A program made the position numbers and the translations under genes. From positions 85,498,001-85,562,000 of the forward strand of contig JBITNC010000001.1 of assembly GCA_050084985.1 (NCBI GenBank): a DNA stretch of 64,000 nucleotides. Reading direction: 5' to 3'. Below are positions 1 through 12,539 of the stretch, one piece after another. Positions within the stretch are counted from its first letter, which is position 1; the number at the start of each line of letters is the position of its first letter. The notes under the pieces were generated by a model. That model saw only the letters and a program-made list of their open reading frames with translations. It had not been told where the DNA came from and searched no databases. The DNA comes from Nageia nagi. Lineage: Eukaryota; Pinophyta.

Positions 1-1334
1 TAAGGTTTCTAAAACATTGGAACATAAATAAACATAACCTTGATATATTTTGAGGATATTATGAACTCATACACTTTTTAACATTTTAAATCTCAAAACA
101 ATAAAAAATTTGATATTCCTTGAGAATAATTTCAAGTGATTATTCGTATTATTATTTGCTTCATCCCAAACCCAAGAGATAGGATAGAAAGAAAAAATAT
201 AGGAAAAAAATATATAGATAGAAAGTAGAATTTTTTAGGTGATTACAGTATCCTCTATTAGGGCTAGGGATTCCTAACTGGTAATAGAGAAAGGTTGTAG
301 TATGATCTAGGGGCTAGTCTTCATTAGGGTTATGGATGCCCATATGGTAGTGAGGTATGCCTTACGAAGTGGAAAAATGTACAATCTATACAATGGATCT
401 TTGGATGTTTTATATGGATGAATTAGATTACATATTTTATGCTCTTGAAGCACTAAGTTGGCTAGCATCAAGAGAAGGAAATAAACATCATTGCATAAAC
501 ACAAGTTCATAATAAACTTAGGTGTATCATAACTTCATTTTATATCATCCTTAGTAGATGAAGTTGAAATTAAAGATTATTTGATTAAGTTAGAATGAAT
601 ATATTATTCATTATACTCTTTTATTATATTATACCTTCACTCTACATCACAATACAATGGATATTATTGTAATGTTGGTAAGTTAAGTAGGATATTATGT
701 TTGACATTCAAATAGTTCACTTATATATAAGTTTACATTCATAGCACCATATATCCATTCATTCATATGTTCACACCACCCATACTATTTTACATACATA
801 TGTTACCCCATGCATATCAATAGCTAAGAATAAAAAAAATGATGATATCTAGTTTTGTACTATTAAAAACAAAGTCTTGTTCAAAATATAACAAGTAATG
901 ATAATGATCTATAAAAAATTAAATATGTAACATTACAATATCCTAATCACATCATATGGAAACCATTCATCCATCAAAATATTAAATGATGTTATCATAT
1001 TATCTAATGTAAATCAACATCAATAATTCATTATCTTGATATATAGCATTAAAAATAAACATAACCCTAAAATGATTAGTCATAACATAACACAAGATAA
1101 TATCAAAATAGTACCTCATCAAAACAACATCATGAACATGAGTATACAAATATATCATCACATATTTATATATCACAAAATAAACATAATTTCCATTTTC
1201 TAAGCATTCATAAAATCAATCATGATCTCCATGATCAAAAAATAAATATAATATGTCATCCATCAATAAATGTAAGTCTATAACATGATATTACAATCTA
1301 GTAATAAAATGATATAATAAAAATATACTAATGA
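1..1334. other. AT-rich intergenic DNA, no gene recognised
   Basis: Very AT-rich sequence with scattered stops in all frames. I found no retrotransposon domain, RNA gene or convincing repeat. A short open frame near 307-510 on the minus strand has low-complexity composition and no recognisable motif, and I do not annotate it as a gene. Confidence 0.5.
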
Positions 1335-3300
1335 TCAATCTTCAAGCGCATACTCATACTTATTGATCTCACCACCACCTTGACCATTCGTATCACCAAC
1401 CTCTTGACATCTCTACACTAATGGGATACCAATATTCCTCTCTTATATACCTACTCATATTTTTGAGGACCCAATCCTATGATTAGATGAAGTAGTAGTA
1501 ACACTCCTACTGGGAGTTATTGTAGCCTTGCATCTACTTGCTCTTCTACTAACACCTCCTTGTACCTCATTAGGTATAGTAGTTGGGAGAGTACTGATAT
1601 TAAGAGGAACATAACCTAGAGAAGGAATTGGATACTCCAAACTAGGCCTAAAAGAAAGAACACCTAATATCCATGTGTTAATTACTCCATGATATTAGTC
1701 CCTATGTATACAAATATCTCTAATTTTTAAGTAGAAAAATGCCTCTTTGTACCAACTAAAATGCCCTTTGCTTCTATCTACTATTACAATGCCTACACCA
1801 TGGATAATGCTCTATCTATTTCCTCTTGCTATCTATCTTGATCTAATATTTACATAAGCCTATCCTCATTTAAATGTTTAAACTACTATAGCTATGCATG
1901 TAGAGACTCATTATCATAATAATGCTAATTGAGTAATGATCTTGACTATTTGAGTAAAACCTTGAGCTCCTTAATCTTGACTAGTAATACATCATGACTT
2001 TGAATCTTTGAGACTAGTATCTCCTCCCATGGATCTCCCTCACCTATGCCACCCTCCACCTCAGTTGGAACTTCCATCTTAGGGATATACTCTATAAGAC
2101 CCATATCAACATATTACTCCCCCTATACACTAGGTCTAATGTTAATATCCTCTACACATTATTACACTCGATGATCTTGGTCACCCTCATCAACCTTCTC
2201 CATTTTAGCTTGCCACCAAGTATCAAGAATCTTATTTAGTTTCACATTATTTGCATCCATCTCCTTCTCTACATCCTCACATCTCTTAGGATTAAGATCT
2301 ACATAAACTAAGGTCTTAAGACCCTCTACAGGAAGGATACCCTCTATCTAATATCTTGTAGGCTCTAGGGGAAGATCCCTTATGATCTTAAATTGTAACT
2401 TGATATGGTAAAATTGAACTTAGCCTCTACCTTGTCCCAACTGGATATATGCAATATGGATGAAACCTGATGTGATCAGGGATGACCTAGCTTAGCATGT
2501 CTCAATAAAATCCCACATCTCAATGAACTCCATCAGTAGTGTGGATGTAAAAATCATCTCTCAATAATATACTCCCTATGAGAAACTTAGCATGGGTAGC
2601 AAAACTAAGAATAGGAAGTCCATAAGGGTGTGCCATAATAATGTGCTTATAGATCCATTCCTAGAAAGTGACTATAATGGTCAATGAGGTCTTTTTACCC
2701 TAAGAATAGAAGAAAAGATCCCTATAACACTATGCCAATAGAGTGGGAGCCCTAGCAAAGATAATATCATGCTAGATCATATCTGCTACCACTAGGAGTA
2801 ATGACCAAGGAAACCTATTGCTACCTATATTAGGTAAGGCACATCACTAGTTCAACCCCATCAAAAATAAGAAACTAAGACTCCCCTATTGATCATCATG
2901 CCAATATTAAATATACTTGATCTCACTTGAGCTAATCTTAGACATGATTGTATCAACTCTATTAGCCTTGTACAAGTAAGAAATAGTTGATCGAATGGCA
3001 TCCTTATCAACAACATGTTGAATCCTCTAACCATGGATGGGTAGGTAGTAAAAATAGTAAATGTCCTCTATAGTAATCATCATCTCCCCTATTGGGATAT
3101 GGAAAGTATATGTAATGTAGTTTTACCTCTCAAGCAAAGTTGCTATAAGAGGGTACTCCTAATGAATGCAACCCATATAGGATCTAACACTAAAACTCAC
3201 ACTCTAAAGAAATTTGTGGTCTCTATTAGTAAGGAGAGCATGACCCTCCTAAAAAATCATGGGATAATGATCCCTAGGGTTGAACATGACTTGAACTTAG
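1335..3300 (-). pseudogene. Plant mobile domain (PMD) protein pseudogene 1
   Basis: Reading the minus strand from about 3200 down to 2480, one frame gives long coding-like runs interrupted mainly by single stops. It contains TYTFHIPIGEMMITIEDIYY (about 3118-3059), which fits the core signature of the plant mobile domain family (hydrophobic-GEMT-x-TL-x-D). Just upstream is LIATLLER, the usual lead-in to that core, and LPIHG follows it. Further on I read DAIRSTISYLYKANRVDT and AHPYGLPILSFATHAKFL. The 3' part (about 2200-1850) reads as an acidic, Leu/Lys-rich coiled-coil-like region. The end (about 1640-1335) is a Ser/Thr/Arg-rich tail closing at a TGA at 1337-1335. About 650 codons is a normal size for the family. 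PMD proteins are plant-specific, occur both as host genes and inside transposons, and some act in silencing. Many in-frame stops make this a relic. Confidence 0.72.
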
Positions 3301-4100
3301 AATAAAAAAGTAATTAATTAATCCCTAAGTCTAACTTAAGTCTAAGTCTAATTAAGTCAAAAAATATTAACCTTAAGGTTGAACATCAATGATCAGATAG
3401 CTAGGAAGTAGAGCCATCAATGTCCACTGGCTAGATGTCAATGAACCTAAAACCCTTTGACCTTGGTCATAAACCATGACTAAGGCACCTAAAGGGGATT
3501 ACAAACATTAAAAAATGAGGTAAATAGTAAAACTAATTCACTAAAACTACCTAAACATGAAAATAATAACCCTTACAAAATCAAATTTTTAGATTAAGCC
3601 CTAAAAAAATAATTTTGAAAAAAAATTAAAAGAATGGTTTTTAAAACCATACCTTCTCTTTGATTGGTTATCTCTAGATAGTTGGTCTCCATCTCGATGG
3701 CATACTGGCTCATGAAAGGTGATGGGGTAAGAAAATAGGTGGCCCATAACTCAAAAGGATTAAAAATCAACAAGAGCTAATAGAATAACAAGAGACAAAT
3801 GATAACTCATTTTATCTTTTTATTTTGATCATGATTTGGAATATTGATAATTTTATGTCAGATGCTGGTAACTAAAATGGTACGTCAATGATTTGATCTA
3901 ATCATTGGCGACCCATAAATATCATGCAAATGTTCAAAAAATAAAAAAATTGAAAAAGTGGGGTAAAAATATATATGTCCTCCTTCTAGGTAAGGGAAAT
4001 ACAAAAATATGCATGTACATAAAGCATATATTTATAAAAATATTAAAAAGCCCTATTTAGGCACCTCATCATTAATTCTTAATGGGGTAATAAAAATACA
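3301..4100. other. Upstream flank of PMD pseudogene 1, possible first exon
   Basis: Mostly non-coding. On the minus strand an ATG at 3713 opens a short frame reading MSQYAIEMETNYLEITNQRE. It is followed directly by a GTATGG splice-donor-like sequence near 3650. A first exon of the PMD relic followed by an intron is possible, but the acceptor is not clear. The rest of the stretch shows nothing recognisable. Confidence 0.25.
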
Positions 4101-4574
4101 TCATAAAGAACAAGACTCCCACTTGTTAAAATAGCCTAAATCACATGTGTAAAAGAAATCAAATTTCATAAATAATTCAAAATTTAAAAAATCAAACATC
4201 GTTAATGAGCATGATATGACTTTTGCATGAGATCATCATGTACTTTGGTGATATGATGTAAGCCAATAAAATCAAACCAATTATATACACAAAACTCATA
4301 ATTTAAAAATTACATCACACAACTACCACAAATAGCACATAATATTGAGATAGATATGAGCATCATTTTGGTATACATCGTAATGTTTATATAATATGAT
4401 AAAGTGCAAAAGTGATTAGAATATGAGTTGATCATGATTCAACCAATCAAATTTAACTTATTCATAGAGATTAGGTCAATTTTAAATATTAACCAGGTGC
4501 TTGCACAAGTTAGGTAACTTAAACAAAACATCCCTTCTAAAATAAAATACAAAACAATAAATAATATAAAAGCT

Positions 4575-4690
4575 TAAACCCTCCTTCTAGTCTAGGTTTA
4601 GCTTAGGTTTGTATCAAGACTAAAATGGAAAAATATCATACCTAAAATTTAAGCCCTCCTAGTTTAGGTTTAGCTTAGGTATATAATTTA
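4575..4690. repeat. Short tandem duplication (about 70 bp period)
   Basis: The phrase 'ctagtctaggtttagctt' near 4588 recurs as 'ctagtttaggtttagctt' near 4658, each preceded by an 'aaaccctcct' or 'aagccctcct' stretch. This is two copies of a unit of about 70 bp. Confidence 0.6.
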
Positions 4691-4891
4691 AAGTACAAAA
4701 AAACATTTAGACTATTCCCCTAGCATTTTAATAGGAATTTGGATGAAAAATATGTGCATATATCAATATATGAAAATGGAAAAACACAAAAATATTCTAC
4801 AAATGTCTCATCTTGGGTCCCTTATGAGGTAACATTAAGAAAACTACTATTATTACCTCACACCCTAAAAAAAAAGAGAGAAAAGATAAAC

Positions 4892-4917
4892 AATAACAAT
4901 AATAATAATAATAATAA
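4892..4917. repeat. (AAT)n microsatellite
   Basis: An uninterrupted run of AAT/AAC triplets followed by AAT repeats. Short open frames on both strands here (poly-Asn on plus, poly-Tyr on minus) are products of this microsatellite. Confidence 0.85.
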
Positions 4918-4982
4918 ATGATAATATATATCAAAAAATCCAAAAAATTTGAAAAATATGTCAAAGAAAAAATAAACAAGTC

Positions 4983-5040
4983 TCTCACTTGTTGATTTGA
5001 CCAATGTTAAATGTTTTGAAAAAACTAAATCTTATGAGTA
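4983..5040. repeat. 58-bp flanking duplication, left copy
   Basis: This segment directly abuts the 5' LTR of R1. It recurs at 7805-7862, right after the 3' LTR, with about six mismatches in 58 positions. Normal LTR-element target duplications are 4-6 bp. The extra length could come from the pre-existing tandem repeat around R1 or from a rearrangement after insertion. Confidence 0.75.
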
Positions 5041-5332
5041 ATGATGAGGAATAATAATAATAAATTCCATAATTAGGTATCTATGATAAAATCATGCATA
5101 GATAAAATCATGCATAGATGCATTTATTTAATATCATTGATTGTTTACAGTTGTCTTCTAAAACCATATCCTCAATACCATGTTCTCAAACCATGGTATT
5201 TGTTAAGATCATTTGATGTTAATGATTATCTAGTAATACCATGTGTATACAACCATAAAATTCATTGTAATATTGTCTATTTAAATACCTCTCTTTTGAA
5301 TGAAATAGATTCTAAATTTTAGTCCCATATCA
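5040..5332 (+). repeat. R1 5' LTR
   Basis: Matches 7521-7803 throughout. It contains a private 19-bp tandem duplication at about 5083-5120 ('gataaaatcatgcatagat' twice) and several (aat)n triplets. It ends in CA immediately before the primer-binding site. Confidence 0.8.
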
Positions 5333-5333
5333 T

Positions 5334-5345
5334 TGGTATCAAAGC
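5334..5345 (+). promoter_or_regulatory. R1 primer-binding site (initiator-tRNA-Met type)
   Basis: TGGTATCAAAGC, one change from TGGTATCAGAGC, the standard plant site complementary to the 3' end of initiator tRNA-Met. It lies one base after the 5' LTR. Confidence 0.8.
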
Positions 5346-7509
5346 TTGGCTCATCTTTTAGATTTATTCCTACAAATTTGAGGGGGAATTGGCTCCCTAC
5401 CAATCTCCCCTTCCCATCTAGATTTCCACTCCATATTGAAATTTATATTATAGATTAGGATTTGAAATTTGATCTTTAGTAGTGATCCATTTATGGGATC
5501 CTTTATATTATGGGTATTGACCCACCAATCTATTGATCATGGTCGGGTGTTTTCCTTGGTCATGTTTGCTCATACATGTTATAACTATGGTATGCTCACA
5601 TATTGCATCAATCATTTAGATATACATGGAGCTCCTTATCCTACATATATCCATACCACCTCATGCACTTCAAGATCTACAATTATGTGTATTCATTTGA
5701 GGCTATGTGAACCTCACATATCTATTTACATCTTTATGGAGATCTCTATACATTGGATGCATTGGAGATTTTTTCTTATATGATGCATCAAATCCTCCAA
5801 ACATACCCTATCCCTCTAGTGGTATCTTACATCATCTAGTAATACCTCATCCCCCAACATTAGCTCATCCTTCCCACTACATGGACATCCTTCTAGACCT
5901 ACCTTAGCTCTTGCAATACTGAGGGCTTGGTAGGAAATGAACTTCCCTCCAACATTTAGTGTCAAATCATTCTCTTCCCTCATTAATGATGTCTTGCTCC
6001 TATCATGATCAAACATGTAAATACCATTTATGATTGAGTCCTCTAGTAGTGCCATCGATGCCTTCCCCCTCTCACCACATTTTATTTCTACATCTACATC
6101 CCTTGAGGATCCTGCTACTATGTCCATCATTAGTACAGTATTGTACCTCAATAGATCATGCCATGTGCCACATTGGTGACCTATTATTTGGTATCAATTT
6201 GTTATGATCTACTAACCTAAGAGTGTTTTATCATTCTCATATGGTGACATTCACATCACACACCATCTGGATCATATCTACACATAATATTGATGAAGAA
6301 TTTTGGATCTCCATGAATTTGTATATTCCTCTTAGTGATACATAACACCATCTCATGCCTTCATAGATATGGCACCTACACTCTACATTCGATGGTTGTA
6401 TTTTCAAAAATAATCATGTAATATTTCATGTTTCATATTTTATATATTGAATATTCTTCTACTCATGGTATTTGTTGTATTTGCATAGCCTTTGTTTCTT
6501 TCTTACATAGCTCTCTGGCATTCTATAATGTGCTCCAACCATGTTTAGCTTTTGGTTCATCATGGTGACCCTCTTATCTCTGATGTGGCATGGGACCACT
6601 TTAATGATTACCATGATGCAATGGATGGTGTTGTGAGGGATACTACCCTTTTTTTCCAATTGAAAATTTGAAGGGATCTTTCGATTATCATTCATTTGGA
6701 ATCATAGCCAAATCAAACTTACATTTAACTGGGTAATTTTCACTTTTGAAGGAGTTTTTGTCATAACTTCTTCCTTAGATATTTATTTGGTATGATATCT
6801 ATTCTATAATCTTCATCACTTCAAGGGATTTGCAATGAGTGGTTGCATGGCATAGTTTTCCTCTTTTTGCTCCATGTGACCACCATTCTTTTATGATGGG
6901 TCTCTTTCATTAATTATCTTTCATTAATTAATGACATCTTCATAATATTGTAGCTTTATCATATAAAGTTTGATTTTTAATCTATTTGAAGTATTTTTCT
7001 TCACATATTGATCTCTTCCTTCTACCATCCTTTCGTCATAAAAAAATTTCATGCTAAGGTTTCAAGTTGAAGGAATCTTTTTGCATCCTGCTTTTGGTAG
7101 ATTGGATCCATTTTCAAGATACTTGGTCTTCACACTATTTTGATGCTTCAAATATTTTTATGGTGTTCTATTGATTCTTATATGAATCAAAATTAATTAT
7201 TGGAATTATTCTTGCAACTATCACCATTATTTATTTGACATCACATAGCATTTGCATTGGCTACTCTATCACTTGGAGTTGTAGTTTCCTTCTACCATAG
7301 CCTATCATTCCTTGTACTTTTGTGGTTACTCTTGAGTCAAAAAGAGTCATAGTTGACATTCCAAAAATTCCATGGTCATGTTTTGGCCGCCTTGCACTAG
7401 TTCATTATTCTACATTGGAGGTTTCATTACCCTCAATAGCTTTGTATCTTGATCATCTAGATTATCTTCTCAAATCCTCCTCCTAAGCATTGGGGACCAA
7501 AGCTCTTGT

Positions 7510-7803
7510 TGTTGGAAGGAATGATGAGGAATAATAATAATAAAGTTAATAATTAGGTATCTAGGATAAAATCATGCTTAGATGCATTTATTTAATATCA
7601 TTTAATATTTATGGTTGTCTTTTAAAATTGTGTCCTTAATACCATGTTCTCAAACCATGGTATTTGTTAAGGTCATTTAATGTTAAACATGATCTAGTAA
7701 TATTGTGTTCTCAATACCATGTGCCATGGTATTTATTATAATATTGCCTATTTAAAGGCCTCTCTTTGTAATGAAATGCATTCTAAATTTTAGTCCCATA
7801 TCA
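7510..7803 (+). repeat. R1 3' LTR
   Basis: Begins TGTTGGAAGG and ends CCATATCA. It is colinear with 5040-5332 and complete at its left end. The flank that follows is the 58-bp duplicate rather than a short target duplication. Confidence 0.8.
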
Positions 7804-7804
7804 A

Positions 7805-7862
7805 TTTCACTTATTGATTTGACCAATGTTAAATATTTTAGAAAAACTAAAGCTTATGAGTA
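7805..7862. repeat. 58-bp flanking duplication, right copy
   Basis: Near copy of 4983-5040 placed immediately outside the R1 3' LTR. The older tandem repeat continues directly after it. Confidence 0.75.
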
Positions 7863-8400
7863 ATTCCAAATTTGAAAAATGACCCTTCTTTTGATAGGCA
7901 AAAGGACATGATCGAATATGACTAAGTACATTGTATTAACTTTTGCATAAGATAATCATGTAACCTAATTATGGGGGAAAAAGTAGAATAATCAAAATAA
8001 TTTTATTCATAGACAAACATTCCCTATAACATGCTAGCTTCAATATGTGGAGATGACATAGTAACTCACCATGCAACTGCTATAAACAACACATAGTATA
8101 GTGATATTGATAAGTTCTACTTTGATAATATAACCATACTAATTTTAAAATGCTTCATATGTAAAAGATCAAAAAATAAATTTAATTATAATTCACTCAA
8201 TCAAATTTTACTTATTCATAGAGAATAGGTTAATCCAAAATATTGACTAAAGTCAAAGACCCAAGTTAGGAAACTTGAATGCACCCACCTATAGAAAGGT
8301 AAGTTTTGGAATTATCCACCACTTACAATTAGAAGATAATTCAAAAATGGAAAAAATATAGAAAATCAAAAATGAACCTTCTTTTGATAGGTGAAAAAAG

Positions 8401-10872
8401 AAAAACAAATTAAAATAATATTATAAAGTTTACTATAGTCTTCCAATCGCCAGCATTCGACATCAATTTTTTGGTAACTTAATCCAAATGCTAGCATCTG
8501 ATACTTGGATGTCATTGAATTGGTAATTGGTGAAAGTAAAATAAAAATGGAAACTACTGAGGCATCTTGGGAAGAAAGAAAGGGATTATGGATGAATCAT
8601 CATCCATTCCATGCATCGCAGCTTCAAATAATAGCCATGACAAAAATAGATAGGCTTTTCTATCCAAATTTTTATCTCAAAATTAGAAACTTTAGTTGTT
8701 TTCAAAATCTATAAATAAAGCCTTAAATATTGAAGGTAACCCAATTTGAATTCAAATTTACTCTATTAGAACATATCCAAATTTATTGAGTTGATTGCAT
8801 TACTATTTCACATTTTTACTTGCTTGTTTATGTTTAGTATTATGCTTATTTTCATGATTTGAGCATGTATGTTTGATATCATTTTTGTTTGCATGTGTGA
8901 AGGGTACATAGGTGCAGAGTAGAGGAATTGATTAGTCACATTCACATGAATTAGAAGAAGAGAAATACAAACTTTTTATAGTTTTCAAAAGCTAATTTTC
9001 AAACCTTATAGATAGTGTTGTTAACCAACTGAAATGGATTGTCAGTGACTCTATCAATAACCATAAAACCTAAAATATTACTTTGTAAAAAGTCCTTTTG
9101 CAAGGAAATGAATAAAAAGAGATTTGTAATTATATCATTGAGTTCTATTCAAAAAATAATAAAGAAAATATTGATTGTAATATGTTTTATCTTATTTGCT
9201 AATAGGGTTACTTTTTTAGTACAACACTATATTTTACCTTTGTTTGGATATGAAATGAAAAGCATTGAAATTGCATAATCTAAAGAAGTTTAGAAAAGTG
9301 AAAAAATTTTATATTCAAAGTGAACTTCCCCTTCATGATTAGTATGTTGAGTATGATATATCATTTGCCCCCTTTTGATCATAGATTTCCCCTTGCACTA
9401 GCTTCTATGGGGTAAACAAGCCAAAATGACATTTTATGTGCAAAGTAATTCACTAGGTACTATGAAGGTCTTACTCTTTAGGATGATCTATGGAAATAAA
9501 GTAAATAATACCTACATAGATAATATGCATGGAAATAATATTCAAAGTAAAGAGCAAGGATGAAATTAATATATATCATTCATTGTTATACTACTATTAT
9601 TGTAACTTGTAGTTTATGATCATCAATATGGTGAGGTAGAGTTATGGTCCAAGCTTATAAGGGATGTTGTATATCATGTTGACCTACAATTGTGAACATT
9701 ATGCTCATAAGGTTGACATGGCATAGAGCTTTTAAATTTTATTAGTACAAAATGTGTTCCTTTGAAAAGTAATTATTAGAGAAATTTTATGCAATATTTA
9801 TATTGAATGCCAGATATTTAGAGAGATAACTGCCTTAATTCATCAATTACAATAGATTTTGTAATGAAATTCATGAAAATTTTATGGTACTAATGCTTTG
9901 AAGATAGTCTTTATATGCCATGGGTCCTCTGATTTTCAAAGAATTATCCAAACTAATCTTCTATAATTTTGATTGTATTTAGCACTAGGAGACATATTTG
10001 TGAAATAATAGCATTTTTAGATTGAAATATATCAAAATACATATTATTCCATTTTAAGTTAAAATAATATATAAAATCAAGGCATGGATTTCATGAAATT
10101 TACAAAATTGATTTTTCAAAAAGAAATCTAATGAAGATAATATAATCAAGGCATGGATGACATGTATTATTTCCTTTTGTCTTTCATGAAGTGGGCCCTT
10201 TTAGATATTATTTGACCATCAATTTGGAGTCTTTCCCAATGACATGATAGATTGGCAATCAATTGAGGGACCTTTGGAAAAATGATGGGATCATGTGGTA
10301 GAGTATATTTGCAACTTTCTAGTTGACCATATGGTGGGTCCACTTTGCTTCGTTTCACTTTGCAATTTTTGGATTTGTTCTTCCCTTTCTTTATTTTTGT
10401 ACTACAACCCTAGGGCTTACTCATTATCCTATAAAATTGAACAAAATGAGGGTGATTTATGGGTTTTTAATTTATTTTAAATTTTGAAATAAATTATTGC
10501 ATGAACCCCATTTTTTATATTTCATTTTAGGGAAGATGTAGGAAGTTTTTTTCCAAACCTTCTATTTTTCCCCTACTCAAATTACATCAGAAGTTTATTT
10601 GAAATTATTACAGTTTATTATTGCAATTTATTCAATTCTTCCTTCTTTTATAGTTTATCTTGTGTGAAAAAGATAATGGGGGAATAAATTATTTTTACTC
10701 TATATCAAACTTTATTTTTCCTACTTGCATTTTACTATATATGTATTGCTAAAGATTAGAGGAAGGAAAAATTTTATTTATTATTTTGTATTTAAAATAT
10801 GTATAATTTTTATTATATGTTTGCTTTGATTTGTGTATTGTATGAGTTATAATCAATTGTACTATCTATTTG
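8401..10872. other. AT-rich spacer upstream of PMD pseudogene 2
   Basis: No transposon domain, LTR pair or RNA gene recognised. Open frames such as 8505-8714 and 9039-9278 are short and of biased composition. The 10480-10870 part could have been the promoter or 5' leader of the PMD gene that starts near 10873, but I see no decisive element. Confidence 0.45.
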
Positions 10873-11320
10873 ATGGCAAGAGCAGAAGCACCTGATACAG
10901 AGAGGTCTAATGAAGCTAGAGGTCTTTGAGAGGTCCCAAGCTTAGATTTAGTCCAACTGGGAAAACAATATTAAAGAGAAGGTCAAACTATATGAATTGA
11001 CCATTCTAGGACATATTCAAATTGACTTCCCACTTTTTATAGCATTAGTGGAGCACTGGGATCCAAATGCCAATGCCTTTTGTTTCTCTATTAGCAAGAT
11101 GACTATGACTCTTTTATATATCTATCAGTTATGGTATGTACCTATCTGAGGGAGGTTTATTTCTCATAACTTGATTATCAAGGATGAGAAGAGGGAGACA
11201 TTATTTTCTTGGTTGATACAAAATGAGAATTATGATTAGAAGCATCATGCAACTTACCTTCATACTAAATGTCAATATTACCCAAGGGCAAGGAACCTCT
11301 ATTTGTTAGTTGTATCTATT
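10873..11320 (+). pseudogene. PMD protein pseudogene 2, segment 1 (N-terminal)
   Basis: An ATG at 10873 opens a frame reading MARAEAPDTERSNEARG. After one frameshift it runs into a plant mobile domain. Recognisable parts are KLYELTILGHI, FPLFIALVEHWDP and NANAFCFSISKMTMTLLYIY (about 11035-11130), which correspond to the family's ALVERW...TFHF..GEMTITL core. The frame continues with only two stops through GRFISHNLIIKDEKRETLFS and YYPRARNLYLLVVSI, where LTR element S breaks it. Removing S (joining 11320 to 13739) keeps the frame open for several codons. The domain is the same as in the minus-strand relic at 1.3-3.3 kb, but the two copies differ widely. Confidence 0.75.
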
Positions 11321-11585
11321 TTTTATGACCCCATAACATGTATTAGGATTAATACTTGTGTTTATTCCCATATTAACTATGCATTGCATTACTTATCTTG
11401 TATAAGCTATTTATAGGGGTTTCCCTATTATTAAAAAGGAAGACAAATGAGTTGAGTTTTATGTGAGAAGTGATTCTCAAGGAGGTGCCACTCTTGAAGT
11501 GGCACAAGCTATTCATTAGTGTAGGATTAGTGTATTTTCATAATACTAATCCATAATTTGATTATTATCTATTAGTATTGTAACA
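11321..11585 (+). repeat. S 5' LTR
   Basis: Starts TTTTATGACCCC (first base pair altered from TG) and ends GTAACA. It matches 13479-13733 along its length apart from small indels near 11530-11560. Confidence 0.88.
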
Positions 11586-11587
11586 TT

Positions 11588-11599
11588 TGGTATCAGAGC
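11588..11599 (+). promoter_or_regulatory. S primer-binding site, tRNA-Met type
   Basis: TGGTATCAGAGC, an exact match to the complement of the plant initiator tRNA-Met 3' end, two bases after the LTR. Confidence 0.92.
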
Positions 11600-12539
11600 T
11601 TCTTCGATATTGGCTCTTATGGGTAGTTTTATTATTAGTGCAAGTGGTTGTTTATTATATGTCAACTATTTTGTGTGTTGAGTGATTTTGGAATTTTGAG
11701 TGGTTTTATTTGTATGGGTGAATCTATGTAGTGTAGGCCCATTTTATATTTTTGGAAGATTTATGGGAGATTGGGAGTAGAATCCTACAAGTGAAAGCAG
11801 ATCTGAGAAGAGAACACATGTGCAACATTTTCATTGGAAGAAGATGTCTTGAGAGGATTTGAGGCTATGCATGGGCATTTAGAGCTAGATACCATGAAGT
11901 AAGTGGTAAGGGTGGTTGGATCCATTTTATAAGGGTGCATCCACCCTTGTATTTGTAGCACAATGGATGATCTTCATAATCATGGCTTGTTAATTTCTAA
12001 GAAGGGAGGGTTTGAGGGTATGATGATAGAAAAAAAAGCATAATATTAGTAAGCACATAGTGATAGGTGGGAAGAAACCCTAAGTAGTAATATATCTTAA
12101 TCAAGGGATAACATGAATTTAGAGTAGTTTGTTATTTTTTGATGTGACTCAATTTAAGCCATTTTTAGGATGAAAAGGGGCTAGATCCAAAATGTGCGAG
12201 GTTTAATCGTAAGTAGTTTGGAAGCTTAAACAAGGACTCATGGGGTAAGGAGGGGAAAATCAAAAACTATGAAAAATAAAAAATCCCCCTTCCTTAATTT
12301 TATTATATTCATAACCCTTTTACTAAACTAAACTAGCTTGAAAATCCTCAAAAACTCCCTAGTTAGGCTAGGCATAGGTAGCACACTTTTGGGAGGGATG
12401 ACCTTTAGGACATCCCAATATTACAATTTTTTTCCATTTTTTTTTTCAATTTCTTATAAGGAGGTCCTTTTAGAGGTTATGAACAAGACCTATTGGACAC
12501 TCTAAATTAGGATATTTAGATTATTTTAAAAAAATTACA

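Larger units (their letters stand above)
5040..7803 (+). mobile_element. R1: small non-coding LTR retrotransposon
   Basis: Two direct repeats of about 293 bp flank a 2.2-kb interior. The right one starts TGTTGGAAGG and both end CCATATCA. A primer-binding site follows the left copy and a 'ggggaccaaagctc' tail precedes the right copy; similar tails occur before the 3' LTRs of gypsy-type elements. The interior (5346-7509) shows no gag, protease, RT or integrase motif in any frame. The element is therefore non-autonomous, in the size range between TRIM and LARD elements. The left LTR lacks the first 11 or so bases seen in the right LTR. Open frames inside (for example 5469-5783 plus and 5816-6151 minus) have no recognisable domain. 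Confidence 0.8.
4105..8400. repeat. Degenerate tandem repeat interrupted by element R1
   Basis: The block 4180-4520 matches 7890-8290 in order. Shared landmarks include 'cttttgcat.agat.atcatgta', 'cttattcatagaga.taggt' and 'aagttagg.aactt'. Each block is preceded by a 'cacttgtt'-type start (4110, 4986, 7808). A third partial copy appears near 8335-8400. I read this as a tandem array with a unit of roughly 0.9 kb, into which R1 inserted. Divergence is high, so the exact unit boundary is uncertain. Confidence 0.5.

Noticed and set aside
4797-4988. Minus-strand frame with poly-Tyr that looks like a membrane segment
   Set aside because: Produced by the (AAT)n microsatellite and flanking A-rich DNA.
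5469-5783. 104-codon plus-strand open frame inside R1
   Set aside because: Composition is that of AT-rich non-coding DNA, with no Gag-like motif.
5816-6151. 111-codon minus-strand open frame inside R1
   Set aside because: No domain or family pattern, antisense to the element, no supporting context.
10167-10480. Two short open frames on opposite strands upstream of PMD pseudogene 2
   Set aside because: Overlapping, short and without motif. Not convincing as an upstream gene or exon.
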